From Streptomyces fagopyri (lineage in GTDB: Bacteria; Actinomycetota; Actinomycetes; Streptomycetales; Streptomycetaceae), in assembly GCF_009498275.1 (NCBI RefSeq), contig NZ_CP045643.1, positions 6,324,001-6,388,000 on the forward strand: 64,000 nucleotides of DNA, given 5' to 3'. The position numbers were made by a program, and so were the translations under genes. Below, in pieces: positions 45,279 to 53,359 of the stretch (positions are counted from its first letter, which is position 1; every line of letters starts with the position of its first letter). The notes below the pieces were generated by a model that worked only from the letters and a program-made list of their open reading frames with translations, made no database searches and had not been told where the DNA came from.

Positions 45279-48032
45279 ATGGACAACGTGGTGTGGACGG
45301 GGACCTGGGTCGCGGAGCGGCTCGGCGTCGAACTCGTCGGTGACGACAAGCTGGGCGACCTGCTGGGACTCGCGCTGCGGCGCAACCCCCGGCGGGCGCA
45401 TCTGCTGGTCTCGAACGTGCTGGGCAAGCACGTCCCGCAGTCGCCGTCCGTGGTGTACGGGTACGGGTTCGCGCTCGGCCGCCGTGTGCGGGAGCTGCTC
45501 GGCACCGAGGACGCCCGTGCGGCCGTCGTCCTCGGGTACGCGGAGACGGCCACCGGGCTCGGCCACTGCGTCGCCGACGGGGTGGGCCTCGCGCCGTACC
45601 TCCACTCGACCCGCCGCCCCGTCCCGGGCGTCACCCCGGCGGGCGGTTTCGAGGAGTCGCACTCGCACGCCACGTCCCATCTCCTGCTGCCGCAGGATCC
45701 CCGTCTGCTGGCCGGGGACGGTCCGCTGGTCCTGGTCGACGACGAGTTCTCGACCGGCAACACGGTCCTCAACACCATCCGTGACCTGCACGCCCGCCAT
45801 CCGCGCGAGCGGTACGTGATAGTGGCGCTGGTCGACATGCGGTCGCCCGCCGATCTCGGCCGGCTGGAGGACTTCGCCCGGGAGATCGGCGCGCGGGTGG
45901 ACCTGGTCGTCGCGGCGAGCGGCACGGTGAAGCTTCCGGAGGGCGTACTGGAGAAGGGCCAGGCACTGGTGGCGGAGTACGAGTCCGCCGACCGCGGCGA
46001 CGCCGGATCCGCGCCGGGACGCGCACCGGCGCCGGACGAGATGCCCGCGCCGGGACGCGGACAGGCCCTGGACGAGGTGCCCGTGCCGGGACACCCGCCG
46101 GCCCCGGGTGACGATTCGGCGTCCGGGACGGGCGTGGTGGCCGAAGACGACGCCGGCCGTCCCGTCCCGACGACACCCGCCGACGCGCCGTCCGCGCGGG
46201 AGCGGGAGGCGACCGCCGGGGAGCGGCCGGACCCCGCCGCCACCCCGGCCCCGTCCGACCACCCGCCCCGGGCGGCCGGGCGCGCCCCGCACCGCCGGGC
46301 GCACCCGGCCGCCACCCGTGTCGAGCTCGGCTGGCCGCGCGGCGTCCCCGACGGCGGCCGGCACGGCTTCACGCCCGGACACCGCGTCCGTCTGGACGGC
46401 GCGCTGCCCGCCATGGCCGCGCGGATCGCCGAGGCGCTGCCGCCCGGCGCCCGCCGCGTGCTGGTGCTCGGCTTCGAGGAGCTGATGTACGCGCCGCTGA
46501 GGCTGGCCAGGGAACTGGAACAGGTGGTGGCCACGGAGGTGCGCTACTCCACGACCACCAGGTCCCCGGTGCTCGCCCTCGACGACCCCGGCTACGCGAT
46601 ACGCACCCGCCTCGTCTTCCCGGCCCACGACCACCCGGACGACGGCCCCGGCGAGCGCTACGCCTACAACGTCGCGGGCGCCGGCTTCGACGCCGTCGTG
46701 GCCGTCGTGGACTCCGCCGCCGACACCCCCGAGCTGCACGCCCCCGGGGGACTGCTGGCCGGACTCGCCGACCACACCCCGAGTGTCCTGCTCGCCGTGG
46801 TCCCCTCGTACGTCCCCGCACGGCCGTCCACCGAAAGGCCCTCCATGCTGCCCGAGCCCCTCCGCGGCCCCGCCTTCTCCTCGTACGCGCCGGACGAGGT
46901 CGGCTGGCTGCTGCGGGATCTCTCGGACGTGACGCTGGAGGCGCCGACGGAGGAGCGCGAGGAGGCGATCCAGAGCGGCGGCGCCCACTACGCCGAGTCG
47001 CTGCCCGTCGAGTACCAGCCCAGCGACCAGTACCAGGAGCTGTTCCGCGCGGCCCTGGACACCTCGGCCGCCCGCATCGCACAGGCCGTCGGCGCCGTCA
47101 CCGAACTGGTGCTCGCCGAACGTTCCCGCTCCCCGCTCGGCCCGGACACCTCCGCCCCACGGCCGGTCCTGGTGTCGCTGGCCCGCGCGGGAACCCCCGT
47201 CGGCGTCCTGATGCGCCGCTGGGCCCAGTACCGCCATGGCGTCGACCTGCCGCACTACGCCGTCTCCATCGTCCGCGGCCGCGGTATCGACCCCAACGCA
47301 CTGCGCTGGCTCGCCGCCCACCACGACCCCGCCGACGTCGTGTTCGTCGACGGCTGGACGGGCAAGGGCGCGATCACCCGCGAACTCGCCCAGGCCGTCG
47401 AGGAGTTCGAGGCCGCCGAAGGCATCACCGGCTTCGACCCGGAGATCGCGGTCCTCGCCGACCCGGGCTCCTGCGTACGGACGTACGGCACCCGTGAGGA
47501 CTTCCTCATCCCGTCCGCCTGCCTCAACTCGACCGTGTCCGGGCTGATATCGCGGACCGTCCTGCGTTCCGACCTGGTCGGCGAACACGACTTCCACGGC
47601 GCGAAGTTCTACCGCGAACTCGCCGGCTCCGACGTCTCCGCCGAGTTCCTGGACGCCGTCGCCGCCCACTTCCCCGACGTCGCCGAGGCGGCCTGCGCCC
47701 AGGGCAAGGAACTCCTCGCCGGCGACCGTACCCCCACCTGGGAGGGCTGGGCGGCCGTCGAGCGGATCAGCGAGGAGTACGGGATCCACGACGTGAACCT
47801 CGTCAAGCCGGGCGTCGGCGAGACCACCCGGGTACTGCTGCGCCGGGTCCCCTGGAAGATCCTGGCCCGCGCGGGAGCCGGCGCCGACCTCGACCACGTA
47901 CGGCTGCTCGCCGAGCAGCGCGGGGTGCCCGTCGAGGAGGTCGCCGAACTCCCCTACACCTGCGTGGGGTTGATCCATCCGAAGTACACGCGCGGCGCGA
48001 CCGGCGCCGACGGCAGGGCGGTGGCGGTCTGA
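45279..48032 (+). CDS. Fusion of PRTase_2/TRSP-type and StiP-type phosphoribosyltransferase proteins
   Basis: 917 residues from the ATG at 45279 (AAGGA upstream; TTG 45276 is adjacent). Residues 1-240: phosphoribosyltransferase with the PRPP loop VLVDDEFSTGNT (151-162). Residues 245-340: Pro/Glu/Ala-rich linker. Residues 345-525: TRSP-type domain (ARRVLVLGFEELMYAPLRLA). Residues 535-917: StiP/PRTase_1-type domain (SYAPDEVGWLLRDLSD) with its own PRPP-like loop VFVDGWTGKGAI (about 688-699). In many bacteria with this pathway these are two genes. It probably attaches ribose-5-phosphate to the CitE-like product. Its stop abuts the HAD start. Confidence 0.85.
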   Translation: MDNVVWTGTWVAERLGVELVGDDKLGDLLGLALRRNPRRAHLLVSNVLGKHVPQSPSVVYGYGFALGRRVRELLGTEDARAAVVLGYAETATGLGHCVADGVGLAPYLHSTRRPVPGVTPAGGFEESHSHATSHLLLPQDPRLLAGDGPLVLVDDEFSTGNTVLNTIRDLHARHPRERYVIVALVDMRSPADLGRLEDFAREIGARVDLVVAASGTVKLPEGVLEKGQALVAEYESADRGDAGSAPGRAPAPDEMPAPGRGQALDEVPVPGHPPAPGDDSASGTGVVAEDDAGRPVPTTPADAPSAREREATAGERPDPAATPAPSDHPPRAAGRAPHRRAHPAATRVELGWPRGVPDGGRHGFTPGHRVRLDGALPAMAARIAEALPPGARRVLVLGFEELMYAPLRLARELEQVVATEVRYSTTTRSPVLALDDPGYAIRTRLVFPAHDHPDDGPGERYAYNVAGAGFDAVVAVVDSAADTPELHAPGGLLAGLADHTPSVLLAVVPSYVPARPSTERPSMLPEPLRGPAFSSYAPDEVGWLLRDLSDVTLEAPTEEREEAIQSGGAHYAESLPVEYQPSDQYQELFRAALDTSAARIAQAVGAVTELVLAERSRSPLGPDTSAPRPVLVSLARAGTPVGVLMRRWAQYRHGVDLPHYAVSIVRGRGIDPNALRWLAAHHDPADVVFVDGWTGKGAITRELAQAVEEFEAAEGITGFDPEIAVLADPGSCVRTYGTREDFLIPSACLNSTVSGLISRTVLRSDLVGEHDFHGAKFYRELAGSDVSAEFLDAVAAHFPDVAEAACAQGKELLAGDRTPTWEGWAAVERISEEYGIHDVNLVKPGVGETTRVLLRRVPWKILARAGAGADLDHVRLLAEQRGVPVEEVAELPYTCVGLIHPKYTRGATGADGRAVAV

Positions 48033-48859
48033 TGTCCGCGGCGAAAGCGCTCGTCGCCAGCGATCTCGACCGTACGCTCATCTACTCCGCCGCGGCCCTC
48101 GGGCTGACCATGCCGGACGCACGGGCACCCCGGCTGCTCTGCGTCGAGGTGCACGAGAGCAGACCGCTGTCCTACCTGACCGAGACGGCCGCCACGCTGC
48201 TCCAGGAACTCGGCGACACGGCGGACTTCGTGCCCACCACGACCCGTACCCGCAAGCAGTACCAGCGCATCAACCTGCCGGGTCCCGCCCCGAAGTACGC
48301 GATCTGCGCCAACGGCGGACACCTGCTCGTCGACGGCGTGTCCGACCCGGGGTGGCACGCGCGGGTGACCGCGCGGCTCGCCGCCGAATGCGCTCCGCTG
48401 GCCGAGGTGCGCGCGCACCTGGAGGCCACCGCCGACCCGGCCTGGGTCCGCAAACACCGCGTCGCCGAGGACCTGTTCGTCTACCTCGTCGTCGAGCGCG
48501 AACTGCTGCCCGAGGAGTGGGTGAAGGATCTCGCGGTCTGGGCGGAGAACCGCGGCTGGACCGTCTCGCTCCAGGGCCGCAAGATCTACGCCGTTCCGAA
48601 GCCGCTCACCAAGAGCGCGGCGATGCGCGAGGTCGCCCGGCGTACCGGTACGACCCTGACCCTCGCCGCCGGTGACTCCCTCCTCGACGCGGACCTGCTG
48701 CTGGCCGCCGACCGGGGCTGGCGTCCGGGCCACGGCGAGCTGGCCGAGGCCGACTGGACCGGCCCCGCGGTCACGGCGCTCCCGGAGCGGGGTGTCGCGG
48801 CGGGCGAACGGATCCTGCGGGAGTTCCTGACCGCCTGCGAGCGCCAAGGCCCGGTCTGA
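48032..48859 (+). CDS. HAD-family phosphatase of the Ter module
   Basis: 275 residues beginning at the last base of the upstream stop. HAD motif I is ASDLDRT (Asp11, Asp13), motif II is the PTTTRT segment, and motif III/IV is LAAGDSLLDADLLLAAD near residue 210. A Cof-type cap lies between. It likely removes phosphate from the phosphoribosylated intermediate made by the preceding fusion protein. Ends at a strong terminator. Confidence 0.88.
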   Translation: MSAAKALVASDLDRTLIYSAAALGLTMPDARAPRLLCVEVHESRPLSYLTETAATLLQELGDTADFVPTTTRTRKQYQRINLPGPAPKYAICANGGHLLVDGVSDPGWHARVTARLAAECAPLAEVRAHLEATADPAWVRKHRVAEDLFVYLVVERELLPEEWVKDLAVWAENRGWTVSLQGRKIYAVPKPLTKSAAMREVARRTGTTLTLAAGDSLLDADLLLAADRGWRPGHGELAEADWTGPAVTALPERGVAAGERILREFLTACERQGPV

Positions 48860-48867
48860 GGAAGCGA

Positions 48868-48902
48868 CGGCGGTCCCGGGGGCGACGCTCCCGGGACCGC
48901 CG
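48868..48902. terminator. Terminator after the Ter metabolite module
   Basis: CGGCGGTCCCGGG (48868-48880) pairs with CCCGGGACCGCCG (48890-48902), loop 9 nt, between convergent genes. Confidence 0.85.
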
Positions 48903-48935
48903 GACAAACGTGAAGACTTCCTGAGAAAAGGGGAG

Positions 48936-49163
48936 TCAGCCGCAGCAGCCTCCGCCGCAGCAACCGCCGCCGCCCCCGCCTCCACCACCGCTCGGGCGCG
49001 GCGCCGACGCCCCGCCGCCCGTCGCGACCGCGACCGTGGAGAGAAGTTTCACTGTGTCGTCGTGCCCGGCGGGGCAGGCCGCGGGGGCAGCGGAATCCGC
49101 CATCGGGCGGCTCAGTTCGAAGGTGTCGCCGCAGGTCCGGCAGCGGTACTCGTAGCGAGGCAT
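48936..49163 (-). CDS. FmdB-type zinc-ribbon protein with Gly/Cys tail
   Basis: 75 residues. The N-terminus MPRYEYRCRTCGDTFE has CxxC, and AACPAGHDD gives the next Cys and His; together they form the FmdB/CxxC zinc ribbon. The last 17 residues are nearly all Gly and Cys (a run of nine Gly, then CCGGGCCG), giving four extra cysteines likely to bind metal. The function is unknown; FmdB proteins are regulatory-type zinc ribbons. Convergent with the HAD gene. Confidence 0.85.
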   Translation of the reverse strand: MPRYEYRCRTCGDTFELSRPMADSAAPAACPAGHDDTVKLLSTVAVATGGGASAPRPSGGGGGGGGGCCGGGCCG

Positions 49164-49517
49164 GTGCCCAGGTTAGCGGGCTGATGGTGAGGATCGCAGT
49201 GTTCCGTGATCCGGCTTTCCGGCGGCGACGGCGGGGACCGGAAACAGTCAGTTCACGGTCGATTGCGGCAGGCCGACTTGAGCTCCGGAACTTTTCTGTC
49301 TCGTTCCTGAGCGAAGAGATCGTATTAGTCGCTGATAATTTAAGAGGGCCGCGACGAGCCGCAAGGTCGGGGAGGGGGGCTCGCAGCCGCATGTGCGGCC
49401 GATGCATCTGCCCGCGCGCGCAATTCCGAAGTGCGGAGGGAGACGCAGTCGTGACCGAGGCATGGCATCGCATGGATGTCCCGCATCCTCTGGGCCGTCC
49501 ACGCGCCGGAGCCCGCC
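49164..49517. promoter_or_regulatory. 354-bp upstream region of the PBP gene
   Basis: No gene seen. GGAAC (49287-49291) and GTTCC (49303-49307) are inverted boxes. An unusually AT-rich island (49315-49345) includes GATAAT at 49334-49339, a possible -10 without a matching -35. The leader before the ATG at 49518 would be long (about 170 nt). Confidence 0.4.
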
Positions 49518-51857
49518 ATGGCTGAACCGGACGACCACGGCCGCGCAGGCCGGCGCGAGGGCGAGCCGAAGAACCCCGCGGGCCGACGCACGGGGAACGA
49601 GACACCCGCCGAGGAGACCACGCAGCTGCGCGTACCGCCGCGCCCGGAGCGTCCCGCGGAGGAGACCACCCAACTGCGGGTGCCGCCCGCCGAGGAGACC
49701 ACCCAGCTTCGAATACCGCCGCGCGCGGAGCGTCCCGCCGAGGAGACCACGCAGCTTCGTATACCGCCGCGCGCCGAAGTCCCCGACGAGACGTCCGCCG
49801 AGGAGTCCCCGGACGCGGAGGAAGAGACACAACAAGCCGATCGAGGGGCGAATTCACGCCATCGTGGCTCCCGTCGCCGGCCCGTGCAGTCCTCCGCCCT
49901 CGCCGGGCGCCTCGCGCCTCTCGCCCGCCGCGTGAAACCGCAGTACCCCCGGCCGGGCCGTACCGGCTGGCGGCGCTGGGTGCCCTCGTGGCGACAGTGG
50001 CTGGCGGCGTGGGGGCTGGCCGTCGGCCTGAGCGCCTCGCTGCTGGCCATCGCGTACGCCGCCACGGACATCCCCAAGAACCTGAACACCTATGCCACCC
50101 AGCAGGACAATGTCTACTTCTGGTCGGACGGGACGCCCATGGCCCGCACCGGATGGGTGCAGCGGCAGGCGATGCCGCTGAAGGACATTCCCGAGCAGGT
50201 GCGCTGGGCCGTGCTGGCGGCGGAGAACGAGAGCTTCTACTCCGACCCGGGCATCTCCCTCAAGGGCATCAGCCGGGCCCTCGTGCGCACGGTGGGCCAG
50301 GGGGACACCCAGGGCGGTTCCACGATCACCCAGCAGTACGTCAAGAACGTCTATCTGACGCAGAACCAGACGGTGACCCGCAAGTTCACCGAGGCCATGA
50401 TCTCCCTGAAGCTCGACAACAGGATGAGCAAGGACAAGATCCTGGAGGGCTACCTCAACACCAGCTGGTTCGGCCGCGGCACCTACGGCCTCCAGCGCGC
50501 CGCCCAGGCCTACTACGGCAAGGACGTGAGCCGGCTCAACGCGAGCGAGGGAGCCTTCCTCGCCTCGCTCCTCAAGGGCGCGGGCCTCTACGACCCCACG
50601 CTGAGCGAGAAGAACCACGACCGGGCCGTGGAACGCTGGTCCTGGATCCTCGACCGCATGGTCAAGATCGGCAAGCTGTCGCCCGCGGAGCGCGCCAAGT
50701 ACACGAAGTTCCCCGAGCCGCTCAAGCAGGGCCGGGTCTACGACACCGGCAAGCAGAGCGACTACCTGGTGGAGCTGGCGACCCAGTACGCCAAGAAGGC
50801 CGGCCACATCTCCGACAAGGAGTTCGACCTGGGCGGCTACCAGATCTACACGACCTTCGACCGCAAGCGGGAGACCGCGCTCACCGACGCCGTGGCCAAG
50901 GCCCGCAAGAAGGCGCTGAAGAGCGATCCCGCCACGGCGAAGACCGCGCACTACGGAGCCGCCTCGGTCTCCACCGACGGCCGGATCCTCGCCGTCTACG
51001 GAGGTCCGGACCACCGCACGCAGGGCTACAACGAGTCCAACGCCACCACCGTCCCGGCCGGTTCGGCGTTCCTGCCGTTCGTCTACGCCGCCGGGCTCCA
51101 GCACGGGATCCACAAGACCCGCGACAGCACGGCGGCACCGGTCTCGCCCGAGTCCGTCTACGACGGTGACGACGGCGTCCCCGTCTCCACGCCCGAGGGC
51201 CCCTACTGGGACCGCAGCGGCAAGAAGGTCGCCGCCCACAACGACGGCAACAAGTCCTACGGGCCGATCAGTCTGCGCAAGGCGCTGGCCGGGTCCGTGA
51301 ACGTGCCGTTCATGCAGCTCGGCATGGACACCGGACTGGACAAGGTGCGGCAGACCGCCGAGGCCGCCGGTCTGCTCCCCTCCAGCCTGGGACCGCAGGT
51401 GCCCGCGCTGTCGCTGGGCAGCTCCACACCCAGCGCGATCCGGATGGCGAACTCGTACGCCACCTTCGCCGCGGACGGGTCGCACACCGAGCCGTACTCC
51501 GTGCGGCGCGTCACCCGCAACGGCTCCGCGGTGGCCCTGGTCACGCCCCGGCCCCACCGCGCGGTACGTCCCGAGGTGGCCACCCAGGTCACCGAGGCGC
51601 TCACGGACTCCTTCCGCGAGGCGCATCCCGCCGCGTCCCAGTCCGCGCCGCGGGCGGCCGGGAAGGCCGGCACCACGCACGACGACAAGGCCGCCTGGTT
51701 CGTCGGCACGAACAGTTCCGTGTCGACGGCGGTCGTCCTCTACCGCCTGGACCTGACCAAGAGCCTCGAACCGCTGCCGCTCAAGGGGATCGCAGGCACC
51801 CCCGACGACGATGTCCCGTACGGCATCTGGGCCGGCGCCATGAGCCCGCTCGGCTGA
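49518..51857 (+). CDS. Class A penicillin-binding protein with intact transglycosylase and altered transpeptidase site
   Basis: 779 residues from the ATG at 49518 (GGAG upstream). Residues 1-125 are cytoplasmic and carry four AEETTQLR(V/I)PP units. One membrane helix lies at about 170-195. The GT51 domain has AAENESFYSDPG and GGSTITQQ (about 266-273), then RKFTEAMISLKLD. In the transpeptidase domain the expected SxxK reads SAFL (Ser516, Leu519), SVN is present in AGSVNVPFMQ (about 593), and KTG reads KAGT (about 716). Glycan polymerisation looks intact; D,D-transpeptidation may be lost. The C-terminus lacks the PASTA repeats of some actinobacterial PBPs. Confidence 0.9.
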   Translation: MAEPDDHGRAGRREGEPKNPAGRRTGNETPAEETTQLRVPPRPERPAEETTQLRVPPAEETTQLRIPPRAERPAEETTQLRIPPRAEVPDETSAEESPDAEEETQQADRGANSRHRGSRRRPVQSSALAGRLAPLARRVKPQYPRPGRTGWRRWVPSWRQWLAAWGLAVGLSASLLAIAYAATDIPKNLNTYATQQDNVYFWSDGTPMARTGWVQRQAMPLKDIPEQVRWAVLAAENESFYSDPGISLKGISRALVRTVGQGDTQGGSTITQQYVKNVYLTQNQTVTRKFTEAMISLKLDNRMSKDKILEGYLNTSWFGRGTYGLQRAAQAYYGKDVSRLNASEGAFLASLLKGAGLYDPTLSEKNHDRAVERWSWILDRMVKIGKLSPAERAKYTKFPEPLKQGRVYDTGKQSDYLVELATQYAKKAGHISDKEFDLGGYQIYTTFDRKRETALTDAVAKARKKALKSDPATAKTAHYGAASVSTDGRILAVYGGPDHRTQGYNESNATTVPAGSAFLPFVYAAGLQHGIHKTRDSTAAPVSPESVYDGDDGVPVSTPEGPYWDRSGKKVAAHNDGNKSYGPISLRKALAGSVNVPFMQLGMDTGLDKVRQTAEAAGLLPSSLGPQVPALSLGSSTPSAIRMANSYATFAADGSHTEPYSVRRVTRNGSAVALVTPRPHRAVRPEVATQVTEALTDSFREAHPAASQSAPRAAGKAGTTHDDKAAWFVGTNSSVSTAVVLYRLDLTKSLEPLPLKGIAGTPDDDVPYGIWAGAMSPLG
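49604..49786 (+). repeat. In-frame repeats encoding AEETTQLR(V/I)PP
   Basis: Four near-identical blocks of 36-51 bp in the 5' part of the PBP gene encode the unit, three with the extension R(P/A)E(R/V). Their close DNA match suggests recent duplication. Confidence 0.8.
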
Positions 51858-51908
51858 CCACGACGGCCGAGAAGCCGTCCCTCGCTCCGTCCGCCCCCAT
51901 CCCAGAAT

Positions 51909-53219
51909 GTGCCCCGTATGAACTCGAAGCACAGCAGGCGCCGCCGCCGCGAGCCCGCTCCCGGTTCCGCTGCCACGTCCGCCCGCCAGAGTTTCGTGGC
52001 GATGACGGCGTTCCTCGTCGTGGCCACCTCGACGGCCACCTTCCTCGCTCTGCGGGGCTCGGACAGCACCACTCCGGCCGCGTCCGCCGGACGCGGCTCC
52101 AGTGCAGCCCCGAAGGCGCCCAAGGAGCCCGTGTGGGACGGGAAGACCAAGGTGCTCGGGGACGGCTCCACGTCCTACAGCGGCCCGCAGAAGGGCGGGT
52201 TGAAGCCCGTGCCGCTCAAACCGGGTGAGAAACCGCCCCAGTTCGTCGTGTTCTCCTGGGACGGCGCCCTGCAGGGCGACGACAAGCTGTTCTCCCACTA
52301 CACGGAGATGGCCAAGGAGTACAACGCCCACATGACGTTCTTCCTGACCGGCATCTATCTGCTGCCCAAGGCCAAGAAGACGCTCTACGAGCCGCCGATG
52401 CACTCGCCGGGCTCCGCCGCGATCAGCTACCCCACCGACGAGCACATCCGCACCACGCTGGAGCAGCTCGGCGAGGCGTGGAAGGAGGGCAACGAGATCG
52501 GCACCCACTTCAACGGCCACTTCTGCGGTGACAAGGGCGGCGGGGACTGGAGTGTGGCGGAGTGGGAGAGCGAGATCAACCAGTTCTTCTCCTTCGTGGA
52601 GAAGTGGAAGACCAACACCGGCTACACGGACCTGCCGGCCCTGCCCTTCGACCCCACGCGTGAGGTCAACGGCGGTCGCGCGCCGTGTCTGGAGGGGCAG
52701 CCGAACCTGCTCAAGGCCATGAAGGCCACCGCCAAGAAGTACAAGTGGCGCTACGACGCCAGCTCGGCCGGCCAGTACCAGATATGGCCCACCAAGCAGG
52801 AGGGCGTCTGGGACTTCCCGCTCCAGATGCTCCCGTACGAGAACGGCAAGTACCAGGGCCTGTCCATGGACTTCAACTTCCTCTACAACCAGTCCGGCGG
52901 CGAGACCACGGGCGACCCCGCGAAGTACCCGCAGTGGGAGCAGGAGACCGTGCAGTCGTACATGGCGGGCTTCGACCGCGTGTACTACGGCAGCCGGGCG
53001 CCGCTCTTCATCGGCAACCACTTCGAGGACTGGAACGGTGGCATCTACATGAAGTCCATCGATCAGGTCGTCAAGAACGTCTGCACCAAGAAGGGCGTTC
53101 GCTGTGTGTCCTTCCGGGAACTGGCCGACTGGCTCGACGTGCAGAAGCCGGCGACGCTGGCCAGGCTGCGCAGCCTGGATCCCGCGCAGTCACCGGACTG
53201 GTCGACGGTGGTGAAGTAG
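51909..53219 (+). CDS. Secreted polysaccharide-deacetylase-like protein
   Basis: 436 residues from the GTG at 51909 (ATG 51918 is the alternative; no clear ribosome site). After an Arg-rich head a signal anchor lies at about 28-50 (FVAMTAFLVVATSTATFLAL). The NodB-like fold starts at QFVVFSWDGA: here the catalytic TFDDG reads FSWDG (Asp118), so the usual base Asp is Trp. The metal histidines remain as THFNGHF (His199, His203). Two Cys (about 204 and near 397) may form a disulfide. It may bind or modify cell-wall glycan; activity is doubtful. It follows the PBP gene by 51 bp. Confidence 0.82.
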   Translation: MPRMNSKHSRRRRREPAPGSAATSARQSFVAMTAFLVVATSTATFLALRGSDSTTPAASAGRGSSAAPKAPKEPVWDGKTKVLGDGSTSYSGPQKGGLKPVPLKPGEKPPQFVVFSWDGALQGDDKLFSHYTEMAKEYNAHMTFFLTGIYLLPKAKKTLYEPPMHSPGSAAISYPTDEHIRTTLEQLGEAWKEGNEIGTHFNGHFCGDKGGGDWSVAEWESEINQFFSFVEKWKTNTGYTDLPALPFDPTREVNGGRAPCLEGQPNLLKAMKATAKKYKWRYDASSAGQYQIWPTKQEGVWDFPLQMLPYENGKYQGLSMDFNFLYNQSGGETTGDPAKYPQWEQETVQSYMAGFDRVYYGSRAPLFIGNHFEDWNGGIYMKSIDQVVKNVCTKKGVRCVSFRELADWLDVQKPATLARLRSLDPAQSPDWSTVVK

Positions 53220-53229
53220 CTGTCGGCCG

Positions 53230-53260
53230 GTCAACTTACCTTTTCCGTACGGGAGTTGAC
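53230..53260. promoter_or_regulatory. Inverted repeat GTCAACT-N17-AGTTGAC
   Basis: GTCAACT at 53230-53236 and AGTTGAC at 53254-53260 are perfect arms in the gap before the amidase-domain gene. It could be an operator, or the second arm a -35 (TTGACC). Confidence 0.35.
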
Positions 53261-53359
53261 CCTTCCTCCGGGAAATCTCCCCGGTTTCACCGCAGTTGAA
53301 CGGGACATGTAAAGATTCTCTGCCCGGCGCCCGGCCGGGGGACCCGAGGAGAATCTTCA

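Noticed and set aside
49287..49307. ECF-sigma (SigE-like) promoter for the PBP gene from GGAAC
   Set aside because: No matching -10 at 16-18 bp; the box pairs with GTTCC as an inverted repeat instead.
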